From a virus: a stretch of DNA of 49,902 bases. Where the stretch lies: the IMG/VR virus record IMGVR_UViG_3300020410_000018, positions 1 through 49,902 of that record, one strand, 5' to 3'. The position numbers were made by a program, and so were the translations under genes. How positions within the stretch are numbered: the stretch's first letter is position 1; each line of letters begins with the position of its first letter. This document shows, in pieces, positions 18,547 to 25,849 of this stretch. The notes under the pieces are model-generated. The model was not told the origin of the DNA, ran no database searches, and saw only the letters and a program-made list of their open reading frames with translations.

Positions 18547-19533
18547 CTATTCTTTATCTTCTTTATCGTCCTTTTCAGGGAAACCCCCACCGGCACCAGA
18601 ACCAGAACCCCCCTTTAATCTAAGAAGACTCTTACCACGCAAATCAATCATAGCCGATTGAAATTCTTTGTATGTTTTAGGTCTTACCAGTTTACGAGAG
18701 CCGTCAATGTCAACTATCCCTAAATTCAACGACTTCAACGACACATTATCAGGGTCAAATGGTTTACTTAGGTCACCTGTCTTATACGCTTCTTTGGCAT
18801 CTTCTACTGTACCCTCAACTTGTTTTCTTATCGTATCAAGATATTCGTTGTAAACTTTAAATGTGCTTAACTGTCTGCTTTTTTCCTTATCCTCGCGTGA
18901 TCGTTCTAAGCTAAGTTTATCTGCTTTTTCCTTATCCTCCCTCTTTTTCCACGAAGCTCGCGCCACTTGCAGGACAGACTTTTGCTTTTGTGTTGGGTTT
19001 TCACCATACTGTTCTGCAAGACGATCAGGGTCCAAAGTGCCATATTGAGCGGCTTGTAACTCAAATCCTGTTGATTCATCTAAAGATGCGGTCTGCTGGA
19101 GATCAGCTTTAGTAGACGCATTCGCGGCTTTTAACATGTCGTTAACCATCGAATTATTCTTTACCAAACGGGCGTTATCTAATGCGTAGAGCGATAGTAA
19201 CTTTTGCTTTTCAAAAGGAGTTGTTTCAGTATCTTCGATAATACCTGATAAGTCCTCTATCGCTTCGTCCGTCTTAAAGAGGAAGTCGGCTTCTTTTTGC
19301 GCCGAATCTTTCCGCCTCTGGAATTCTAGAGAATTCATCTCATAAGAGAGTTGGGCGTTTCTCTCACGAGAAAGATGCGACTGCATCTTCATTATCATGT
19401 CTATATGCGGAGCCATACGACTCCTGCTTATATTCATAAGGGCTTGATCCTCGTATCTGGTCAAGCCAAACCGATTACGGAGAGGAGCAACTTCAGAGTC
19501 GAAAAAATTTGAGGCAACAGGTTCTTCAGCCAT
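18547..19533 (-). CDS. Probable internal virion protein, 328 aa
   Basis: Highly charged, almost entirely helical protein with long coiled-coil stretches (for example QRRKDSAQKEADFLFKTDEA and KKREDKEKADKLSLERSRED) and a Gly/Ser-rich linker plus acidic tail at the C-terminus (GGSGSGAGGGFPEKDD). It lies directly upstream of the giant protein and 1 base downstream of the next gene, the usual order for podoviral ejection proteins. The assignment rests on position and coiled-coil character, not on a recognised domain. Confidence 0.55.
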   Translation of the reverse strand: MAEEPVASNFFDSEVAPLRNRFGLTRYEDQALMNISRSRMAPHIDMIMKMQSHLSRERNAQLSYEMNSLEFQRRKDSAQKEADFLFKTDEAIEDLSGIIEDTETTPFEKQKLLSLYALDNARLVKNNSMVNDMLKAANASTKADLQQTASLDESTGFELQAAQYGTLDPDRLAEQYGENPTQKQKSVLQVARASWKKREDKEKADKLSLERSREDKEKSRQLSTFKVYNEYLDTIRKQVEGTVEDAKEAYKTGDLSKPFDPDNVSLKSLNLGIVDIDGSRKLVRPKTYKEFQSAMIDLRGKSLLRLKGGSGSGAGGGFPEKDDKEDKE

Positions 19534-19534
19534 T

Positions 19535-20182
19535 TTATCTCATTCTAAAGATATCAGGTTTATAATCGGGGTCCGCTTCCATTCGATCAACCATCTGTCT
19601 AAGTAGTCGATCTTGCAATCTTTGCGCATCTTTTTCCTTTTGAAAGTCCAATTCCATTTGTTCGCGCATTGCAGGAGTAGCTGTGGATGGCAGACGGGCC
19701 TCACTAGAACTTGCCCAATCATATGCAACACGATTAGCCGCACTTGCAAACCCTGCCTTGCGTAGCTTCTTAGCCAATTTCAAGCCATCTCGTCTTGTAT
19801 ATACCCTTCTCCTCCTTTGAGATAAGCTTCTAGAATCTGTATTTCTGTTAAAGAAGTTGTCATAAGAACTCTGTCCACCACCTTGATTTTGTTTGTCAGA
19901 GGCGGCTTCAGCCTTGGCTCTGGCGGCAGTGCGTGAAAAAGCCTCTGGGTCAATGCCAAGATCTACGGCTCTGCTTATAAAATCTTGTTGCATACCTGCA
20001 ACAGCACCACCACCACCTATTACGTCCCCAAAGATTCCTTTTTCTTGTCTATCTTGTGCGGCATCTGCACTGAAGCTACGGGGTTTGTCTATGCCAAATT
20101 TTGACATATCTAAACCACCCCCAAAATATTGTTTCAAATCGCCATAAAGAGTTTTTCTTTTGGCTAAGTTCTCATCACTCAT
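19535..20182 (-). CDS. Probable structural/internal virion protein, 215 aa, leaderless start
   Basis: First gene of the operon that runs into the giant protein. It has a Gly-rich loop (FGDVIGGGGAVAGMQQDF), an A/K-rich helix (RTAARAKAEAASDKQNQ), a basic segment (RRRRVYTRRDGLKLAKKLRK) and a C-terminal amphipathic helix. It resembles podoviral internal core proteins in composition only. A consensus promoter ends 7 bases before the ATG, so the predicted transcript starts at or next to the start codon. Confidence 0.55.
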   Translation of the reverse strand: MSDENLAKRKTLYGDLKQYFGGGLDMSKFGIDKPRSFSADAAQDRQEKGIFGDVIGGGGAVAGMQQDFISRAVDLGIDPEAFSRTAARAKAEAASDKQNQGGGQSSYDNFFNRNTDSRSLSQRRRRVYTRRDGLKLAKKLRKAGFASAANRVAYDWASSSEARLPSTATPAMREQMELDFQKEKDAQRLQDRLLRQMVDRMEADPDYKPDIFRMR

Positions 20183-20189
20183 ACCTTAA

Positions 20190-20218
20190 ATTATAAGGTT
20201 TATAACCTTAAAAGTCAA
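20190..20218 (-). promoter_or_regulatory. Promoter of the giant-protein operon, dyads at the -10 box and spacer
   Basis: On the - strand TTGACT (20213-20218), 17 bases, then TATAAT (20190-20195), 7 bases before the ATG at 20182. Two inverted repeats overlap it: ACCTTA/TAAGGT around the -10 box and AAGGTT/AACCTT in the spacer. The -35 box overlaps the last codons of the terminase gene. Confidence 0.8.
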
Positions 20219-22002
20219 TCTACTAGGGTTGTTTCGGAATTTTGTAAGGCTCCGCCTAAAGACTTGATGGTTCTGCGTTGTTTCGGAAAGGAAGTCCCGT
20301 CACTTTCGGGTGGGTCAACAGCCACTAATCCTAGCCGTTGACGGGCGCAATCTAGTGCCAAAAATGCCGCATCTGCCAAATCAGGACTTCGACCAAAACG
20401 CGATTTAAACTCAGGCTTCGACTCTATCTTCATGCGAAGAGTAGACCCTTTTACCATATCGTAGTTCCGTGCCGTTATTTCCTGCGCTAAATCTGACTTA
20501 ACTCCAAAGACTTGACGGGTTCGCATAAGCTCTTTCCCCACAAACCACAGTTCCGAAACTCTGTTAACATATAATTCGTTGCCTATTAGCTTACTATTGG
20601 CACTTACCCGCTTGTCACTAGCTTTTCCGCCAAAAGAAATACGCATGAATTTATTCGACCACTCACCGGCTAATACGTCACAGAAAGGTGCTCCTGCTCC
20701 AGTCGCGTCAACACTAACATTTTCTGGTGCTATTTTAAGGCTCTGACATTTCTCTTTTATTTGCCGGACAATTTGATATGTCCTTGGCACGGCTTTATTT
20801 GTCGCATCATCATTAAGGTGTATAGCCTGACCAAACTCTATCACATACTGCCCCGATTGATCGTAACCACATTTGGCTGTATACATAATAGTCCTGTCCC
20901 CACCATTCGTAAAAGCGGGGTCAACGCCGCAAAGATTAACGGGTGTCGATTGCCATTGGACAGAGTTTAAGGCACCACTTGTGGTCAATTCATTTTCGGT
21001 ATATATCCCAGTGGTTTCATCACTGTCGAAAAACACGGCTCGGACCATCCGCATATACCCACGACTTTCAACACCCAAGAGGGCTTTATCCTCGTTGAGC
21101 TTTTCTTCGGTGGGCAACCACGGGTAAATTGTTTCTCCGGCTACAATGTTGGGGGAACGCTCACCATCCAACCGTAAATATTTTCCGTTCCATTTGGTTT
21201 CCCATTCATCAGCAGTGTTAGTGTCAACACTGTCCCAACCATCTTTAGGTGTAGCCCAAACCCCAAAGGCATCGAAGCGGCTGTTGGGGTTACTCATGCC
21301 TATCATTTGAAATGATGGGTTTTTGGAAAGGTTTGTAAGTCCTGCATTTAAGATAGCTTCAGAAAGTTCTGAAAGCTCGTCCCCAATCAGGATCACTCTT
21401 TTCTGTTTGATTCCAATAAATTTACCAACCGCTTCTTTGGTCTTACTCTTTTCGGCAGAAATCAGTGATAGCCCAGCACGTTCTATCAACACACCCTTTT
21501 CGTTTATGTATGCCGCATTGCCTATGGAGTCTCTTATTTTTATAGGTGCATCATCGACCACAGACAGTAAAGACATTACGCTTCCCCATATCCTTTTTCT
21601 GGCTTCTCGTAGTGTGGTTGATGTCATCAGCACTAATGTATCTTGTGGTTGGCTCAACCAATTAATAATACCCCATGCCGCCATTGTGTGAGATTTACCA
21701 GAAGATGCACTGCCCCCTACAGCTAAGTATTTATTCTCCAAGGCATTACGTATCATCAACTCTGCCCAAGGATGTTTCACCATCAGTTTCTCAGGTAGAT
21801 CCTCTCGGTTCCACAACTCATCACATAGCCTCCAAAAGTAATACTCTCTAACGACTACTGATTCATGGTTGGCGAATCCAAAAAGTAAAGCAGTCAACAA
21901 ACTAGTTGGTGGGATTTGGAAACCCCCCACGTCCATTTTTTTGGTCTTAGGGTCAATTCGCGGTTCCAGTAACTGCTTGCTCCTATCTATCTTTAAAGGC
22001 AT
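20215..22002 (-). CDS. terL: Terminase large subunit (TerL)
   Basis: ATPase-nuclease motor that packages DNA through the portal. Numbered from the ATG at 22002: Walker A GGSASSGKS with K103, Walker B VILIGDE with D208-E209, and a C-terminal RNase H-like nuclease with the CGVDPAF, VSVDATGAG and SPDLADAAFLALD segments supplying acidic metal ligands. An upstream in-frame start at 22128 would overlap the divergent gene at 22030 and adds an unfamiliar extension, so 22002 is preferred. A TAATAT hexamer sits 4 bases before this ATG. The 595-residue length is normal for a podoviral TerL. Confidence 0.9.
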   Translation of the reverse strand: MPLKIDRSKQLLEPRIDPKTKKMDVGGFQIPPTSLLTALLFGFANHESVVVREYYFWRLCDELWNREDLPEKLMVKHPWAELMIRNALENKYLAVGGSASSGKSHTMAAWGIINWLSQPQDTLVLMTSTTLREARKRIWGSVMSLLSVVDDAPIKIRDSIGNAAYINEKGVLIERAGLSLISAEKSKTKEAVGKFIGIKQKRVILIGDELSELSEAILNAGLTNLSKNPSFQMIGMSNPNSRFDAFGVWATPKDGWDSVDTNTADEWETKWNGKYLRLDGERSPNIVAGETIYPWLPTEEKLNEDKALLGVESRGYMRMVRAVFFDSDETTGIYTENELTTSGALNSVQWQSTPVNLCGVDPAFTNGGDRTIMYTAKCGYDQSGQYVIEFGQAIHLNDDATNKAVPRTYQIVRQIKEKCQSLKIAPENVSVDATGAGAPFCDVLAGEWSNKFMRISFGGKASDKRVSANSKLIGNELYVNRVSELWFVGKELMRTRQVFGVKSDLAQEITARNYDMVKGSTLRMKIESKPEFKSRFGRSPDLADAAFLALDCARQRLGLVAVDPPESDGTSFPKQRRTIKSLGGALQNSETTLVD

Positions 22003-22029
22003 ACTTATATTAACAATAAAGCTTATAAC

Positions 22030-22605
22030 ATGGGGATCAATTCTAAACACGAAATTCAGGAACGTGCCGTCGAGTTGTATTACGCCGACTGGAAAACAAC
22101 CGCTATCGCCAAAGAACTTGGAGTGCATTCGGGGACGGTTAGACGGTGGTTTAAAAAACGGGGTATCCCTGCAAGAAAAAACGGTCTAGTCGCGCCAGAA
22201 AAACCAGAAAGATCAGGGGATAAATTAGCAGATGGGTTAGAGGAAAATCTAGAGAACATGACAGATGAGGCTGTAATGAGAGCAAAACACGATGCTCGCC
22301 TAGCAGAAGACGAAGCTATGCTAGACATCGCAGAAAACCAGAGCACTCCAGCAGATAAGTATCAACACTATGTCGCCGCCGCTAGTATTAAGCTATTGAG
22401 GGACTCTATCAAAAATTTAAAGGGGCCGAAGAATGTTAGAGAACTCTCGGAACTCGATCAACTGATTAGACGTAACCTTGGGCTAAATGCCAAGACTGGT
22501 GGTGGTGGCTCTAGTCAAATGCGAATTGACATATCTATCTTAAATAACAAGAAAGCTGACAGAGGTAACGGTGCTATTATAGACGTTGAAGCTAATGATA
22601 AATAA
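22030..22605 (+). CDS. terS: Probable terminase small subunit, HTH protein
   Basis: 191 residues with an N-terminal helix-turn-helix (about 8-45: IQERAVELYYADWKTTAIAK, ELGVHSGTVRRWFKKRG) like those of terminase small subunits and Mu-type DNA-binding proteins. A helical acidic middle (KHDARLAEDEAMLDIAENQS...YVAAASIKLLRDSI) would suit ring oligomerisation. It would recognise the packaging site and recruit TerL. It is transcribed away from terL, with only 27 bases between the two ATGs. A transcriptional regulator is the alternative. Confidence 0.65.
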   Translation: MGINSKHEIQERAVELYYADWKTTAIAKELGVHSGTVRRWFKKRGIPARKNGLVAPEKPERSGDKLADGLEENLENMTDEAVMRAKHDARLAEDEAMLDIAENQSTPADKYQHYVAAASIKLLRDSIKNLKGPKNVRELSELDQLIRRNLGLNAKTGGGGSSQMRIDISILNNKKADRGNGAIIDVEANDK

Positions 22606-22939
22606 CTTTGAGAATTTTTCTTGGGATTACGACCCAACCGAAGATCCTTACGCGAAAAGATCTAAGTCTGACAACCTAATGGGTGAGGACGACGAGTGCG
22701 AAGTTCGCTACGAAGATGTTATGTTTTTTAACCAGTTAGAAGACGCACTCATGGGTGTCGTGGAACACGCTACAGGACCACCGGTAGCTTGCTACAGCAG
22801 TTCTATTTCATTATCAATACTCCAAAAGAAGCACGGACTTTCTAAGTCAGATGCTAAAATAGCCTTGTCGCATTTGATAGAGTCCGACTTAGGCCCCTCA
22901 TCTCCTTGCTTTATAGACACAAGTATAGTGGAAAAATAA
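22595..22939 (+). CDS. Hypothetical protein, 114 aa
   Basis: ATG 22595 lies within the last codons of the preceding gene; a TTG three codons earlier is possible but less likely. It is acidic at the N-terminus (DYDPTEDPYAK, MGEDDECEVRYED) with a C-terminal predicted winged or helical part (SISLSILQKKHGLSKSDAKI). No family recognised. It opens the replication block. Confidence 0.55.
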   Translation: MINNFENFSWDYDPTEDPYAKRSKSDNLMGEDDECEVRYEDVMFFNQLEDALMGVVEHATGPPVACYSSSISLSILQKKHGLSKSDAKIALSHLIESDLGPSSPCFIDTSIVEK

Positions 22940-22945
22940 TAAACT

Positions 22946-23173
22946 ATGTTTAAAGACAAGGAACTTGTGCACGATCCAAAAGTTGTAATCAGGACAGAGG
23001 GGTCACAAGAGGGTGATTTCTCCTTTGAGGTTAAACAACTAGAGGGTGCTTTCTATAGAGTTATACCGACAAACGGAGCAGAGGTGTCTTTCATAAAAAA
23101 CCTTAAAAAAAACATATTTGTATATACTCCTGCATCGGGCGATGGTCTTATCGTCACACTTAATTTATTTTGA
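22946..23173 (+). CDS. Hypothetical protein, 75 aa
   Basis: Small beta-rich protein (DFSFEVKQLEGAFYRVIPTN...KNIFVYTPASGDGLIVTLNLF). Its TGA overlaps the TTG start of the resolvase gene. Function unknown. Confidence 0.5.
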   Translation: MFKDKELVHDPKVVIRTEGSQEGDFSFEVKQLEGAFYRVIPTNGAEVSFIKNLKKNIFVYTPASGDGLIVTLNLF

Positions 23174-23667
23174 TCGTCGGTATAGACAATGGACTGGATG
23201 GAGGCTTATGCGCTATAGCTAGGTTCGACGGTAGTGTTATTGATAAAATAGCCATGCCCACAAAATGGGTGTCCAAGAAAAGAGAGGTAGACACAGTTAA
23301 GATAAAAAGCTGGCTACTGGATCTGAATACACCTTTTACATTAGCGGTCGAAGAGCCGTTGGCACACGCGAAAAGCTCCCAAGCTGTCAGATCAATGGCT
23401 CTTAGTTTCGGTAAAATTGTCGGTATGTCAGAATCTAATGGCTACGATTTGTTCAGGGTATCTGTTCACAAATGGCAGAAAGTTATGTTGGGTTTCCGCA
23501 AAAAAGGTATGACCAAACAAATAGCTTTGGCTAAGGCGGAAGACCTTGCCCCAGAAGAATGTTGGCTTAAAAATAAAAGGTGTCGCCGCCCACATGACGG
23601 TATGGTAGATGCCTTTCTAATAGCCAGATATTTGAGGGGTTTAGAAAAACTTGAAAAAAGTCATTGA
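23170..23667 (+). CDS. RuvC-like Holliday junction resolvase
   Basis: 165 residues of RNase H fold with the four acidic metal ligands of RuvC-type enzymes: D6 in IVGIDNG, E61/E62 in LAVEEP, and D143 and D147 in RPHDGMVDAFLIA. It would cleave four-way junctions before packaging or during recombination. The only start that keeps the first catalytic strand is the TTG at 23170, overlapping the previous stop (TTGA); the first ATG, at residue 29, would remove D6. A GQSK-type lysine loop is replaced by AKSSQAVRSMALSFGK. Confidence 0.85.
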   Translation: MIVGIDNGLDGGLCAIARFDGSVIDKIAMPTKWVSKKREVDTVKIKSWLLDLNTPFTLAVEEPLAHAKSSQAVRSMALSFGKIVGMSESNGYDLFRVSVHKWQKVMLGFRKKGMTKQIALAKAEDLAPEECWLKNKRCRRPHDGMVDAFLIARYLRGLEKLEKSH

Positions 23668-23699
23668 CCAATTTCTGACCATGTGGCACTGTCTGCCCC

Positions 23700-24815
23700 A
23701 TGAATATTCAGGCTCATTCTGAGAGAGGACACGCAGAGTTTTCGCCAAGCAGTTTAAAATACTGTGCCGGTTGTTCCGGTTATAAAGGTCGTGAGGGGAC
23801 AAATGCCGCCGCCGAAATGGGCACTCGTATCCACGAGGCTATTGAGATAAATGACCCGTCTAATCTGCAATCCGAAGAAGAGGTTTCTATTTTTTCTGAG
23901 ATCATCGCAGACCAGAACGAGTATTTGCAGAACTATGCGGGTAAAGAGTTAACAGAAAGTCACGCTGAGATAATTTTAGACATTGAGCTAAAGGGCACCT
24001 CTACTTACGGGACATGCGATTTTCTTAACGTGTATGAGGGGAAAACGGGGGTGTTGATTGACTATAAAACAGGTATCTCGGTCATCGACACCCCCGACAA
24101 AAACTGGCAATCCAAAGCTTATACCGTTGGTTGCTTTCAAAGGTTTCCAGATTTAGAAACTATCGACTTTGTGTTTTTCATCCCACAACGTAACGAAATA
24201 CTATCACACAGATTTAAAAGAGAAGATCTGGATCAAATGATAGACGAACTCTCGGCTGTGATTCTAGCGGCAGAACGAGTAAGACCTAAGTGGGACAAGG
24301 GGACACCTGGGTTATCTGAACTCACCCCTACTGTTAACTGTAGATTCTGTAAATTTGAAGATGTGTGCCCCGCATTGGGGGGATTAGTCGTAGATGTAGC
24401 GAAAAAAATTAACCCGCAACTACCAGACGTTGATTTAGATTCGGTCACAGATCCTTTTGTTGTTGAAGATTTATGGGCTATTGCAAAGATTGTATCTGCT
24501 TGGGCCGATAGATTCAAAAAACGTGCGGTTGAATTAGCTAAAGACGGTGTGGAATTTCCTAACTTGAGACTTAAAAGCACTGGAGGCACCAGAAAAATAA
24601 CGGATAACCAAACATTTTTAAATATAGCTTCAGAATACGGTGTCGGAACCGAAGATATTTTGGCTCAAGTTAACCTACCTCTAGCTAAAATAGCTAAAGC
24701 TGTTGGGAGTTCTGCTGACCGTGGTGAAAAACAAAAAATCGCGGATGAGTTTATAGCTCAATGCGAGACAGCAGGTATCGTAGAAAAATCACCCCCAAGA
24801 CAAAGTTTGTCGTAG
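23700..24815 (+). CDS. Cas4/RecB-like PD-(D/E)XK nuclease (DUF2800-like)
   Basis: 371 residues with the RecB/Cas4 nuclease core: H45 in GTRIHEAIE, D107 in YGTCDFL, and D121-Y-K123 in LIDYKTG. The N-terminus has C22-x-x-C25 and the C-terminal side has C214-x-x-C217-x5-C223, a layout that can hold an iron-sulfur cluster as in Cas4/AddB-type nucleases. The FSPSSLKYC start is typical of the phage DUF2800 family. It probably acts as an exonuclease in recombination, together with the following protein. Confidence 0.85.
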   Translation: MNIQAHSERGHAEFSPSSLKYCAGCSGYKGREGTNAAAEMGTRIHEAIEINDPSNLQSEEEVSIFSEIIADQNEYLQNYAGKELTESHAEIILDIELKGTSTYGTCDFLNVYEGKTGVLIDYKTGISVIDTPDKNWQSKAYTVGCFQRFPDLETIDFVFFIPQRNEILSHRFKREDLDQMIDELSAVILAAERVRPKWDKGTPGLSELTPTVNCRFCKFEDVCPALGGLVVDVAKKINPQLPDVDLDSVTDPFVVEDLWAIAKIVSAWADRFKKRAVELAKDGVEFPNLRLKSTGGTRKITDNQTFLNIASEYGVGTEDILAQVNLPLAKIAKAVGSSADRGEKQKIADEFIAQCETAGIVEKSPPRQSLS

Positions 24816-24858
24816 GGGACATTAAGAAACAAGAAACAGGAAATAATAAGTAAAAAAC

Positions 24859-25512
24859 ATGAGTGATAATACTGAGCTTACCAAAGCTCCAAATAGTAAC
24901 CTGACGACATCTGCTATTTCAGATACGTTGGACTCAAGTGACATCGACATCCCCCGTGTCAATGTCGTTCAAAAAACCAGTGATATCACTGGACCGGACG
25001 GAGAACCAGCACCTTTTGGGTCTCTGGTTCTAGATAAGCGTTATATTTTAGCGCAACCTGAAGAAGCAATCCAAGTTGTTCCGCTCATTGCACAAAAAGC
25101 ATGGCGTGAAGATGTGCCGTTTGATTCTGACGATGTGCCAAGAATCGCAAATACTGTTGAGGAAAAGAATCAACTTTCCCTCGACTCTGAATATGGGATT
25201 CTAGAGTTTGCAGAAATCACATTACTCTTTAAGGGTAGTGATGATGCAGAGACATTTCCTTTTCCTATTGGCAAAGAGAACTTTGCACTAGGTAGAATTA
25301 ATGTTGCTAAAGACGCATACAGGCAAACCTTTAAAAGATTAGCCACTTTTGCAGTGTTCAACAAAGACACACCGATTCACACAAGATTGTGGAACTTCGC
25401 AAGCACTGCGATTACTCGTGGTAAATACAGTTGGTTCGCACCTTCTCTATCTATTACTAACGAAGAGCCTTCTAAAGAAGTTAAAAAATTCGTGGAGGGG
25501 TTTGTATCGTAA
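24859..25512 (+). CDS. Probable ssDNA-binding or recombination-associated protein, 217 aa
   Basis: Follows the Cas4/RecB-like nuclease, the place where many phages encode an ssDNA-binding protein (DUF2815-type). It has a flexible Ser/Thr-rich N-terminus and a predicted beta-rich body with several aromatics (LEFAEITLLFKG, TFKRLATFAVFNKDTP, RGKYSWFAPSLSI). The usual acidic C-terminal tip of SSBs is absent. Assignment is from context and length only. The ATG follows an A-rich leader. Confidence 0.45.
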   Translation: MSDNTELTKAPNSNLTTSAISDTLDSSDIDIPRVNVVQKTSDITGPDGEPAPFGSLVLDKRYILAQPEEAIQVVPLIAQKAWREDVPFDSDDVPRIANTVEEKNQLSLDSEYGILEFAEITLLFKGSDDAETFPFPIGKENFALGRINVAKDAYRQTFKRLATFAVFNKDTPIHTRLWNFASTAITRGKYSWFAPSLSITNEEPSKEVKKFVEGFVS

Positions 25513-25709
25513 TGGCTATTGAACTTGATACTAGAACCGTATTAAAGAAAGAGGTAGAAAACCTTGGTGAGAACATTGATAAAATGCATATCGCCATTGA
25601 GAATAGTAAGCTGGATTTAGCGGCTACTAAACTCATAAGGGATAGTCTTCTTTCATATCTAGAGTCTATTCCAGAACAGCAGGAAATTTTGCTTTCTGCT
25701 AAGGAATAA
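25512..25709 (+). CDS. Hypothetical coiled-coil protein, 65 aa
   Basis: Start overlaps the previous stop (TAATG). Entirely helical with heptad-like spacing (VLKKEVENLGENIDKMHIAI...LAATKLIRDSLLSYLESI). May dimerise. No family recognised. It is the last gene before the structured leader of the polymerase. Confidence 0.55.
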   Translation: MAIELDTRTVLKKEVENLGENIDKMHIAIENSKLDLAATKLIRDSLLSYLESIPEQQEILLSAKE

Positions 25710-25720
25710 ACTCCGTAACA

Positions 25721-25796
25721 GGGGAAGGTATTGCGGCGGCTCCGTCTGATAAGCTGGTCAATTTCATCACCTTTGGGGTAACCGCATAAAAGCCCC
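25721..25796 (+). ncRNA. Candidate structured RNA leader of the DNA polymerase gene
   Basis: A 76-base part of the 140-base gap upstream of the polymerase has nested pairing: GGGG (25721-25724) with CCCC (25793-25796), TGCGG (25732-25736) with CCGCA (25782-25786), and GGT (25756-25758) with ACC (25769-25771). It is followed at once by a terminator-like hairpin. It does not fit a tRNA (no T-loop) or any riboswitch consensus I know. An attenuation leader is inferred. Confidence 0.4.
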
Positions 25797-25802
25797 AGTA
25801 TG

Positions 25803-25840
25803 CCCCGTCCTTTTGTAAAATTAAGGCGGGGTATTATTTT
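25803..25840 (+). terminator. Terminator-like hairpin before the DNA polymerase gene
   Basis: CCCCGTCCTT (25803-25812) pairs with AAGGCGGGG (25823-25831) with one bulged T, leaving a 10-base loop, followed by TATTATTTT. No promoter is obvious between it and the ATG at 25850, so polymerase transcription probably has to read through it. Confidence 0.6.
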
Positions 25841-25849
25841 ACTTACATC

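Noticed and set aside
22003-22128. Longer start of the terminase gene
   Set aside because: The extension would overlap the divergent HTH gene and lacks resemblance to terminase N-termini.
23653-23699. Promoter TTGACC before the Cas4/RecB-like gene
   Set aside because: The -10 position at 17 bases reads CACTGT, too far from consensus to support.
25721-25796. A tRNA of 76 bases upstream of the polymerase
   Set aside because: Length and GGGG/CCCC ends fit, but the acceptor stem pairs only over four bases and there is no T-arm or anticodon arm.
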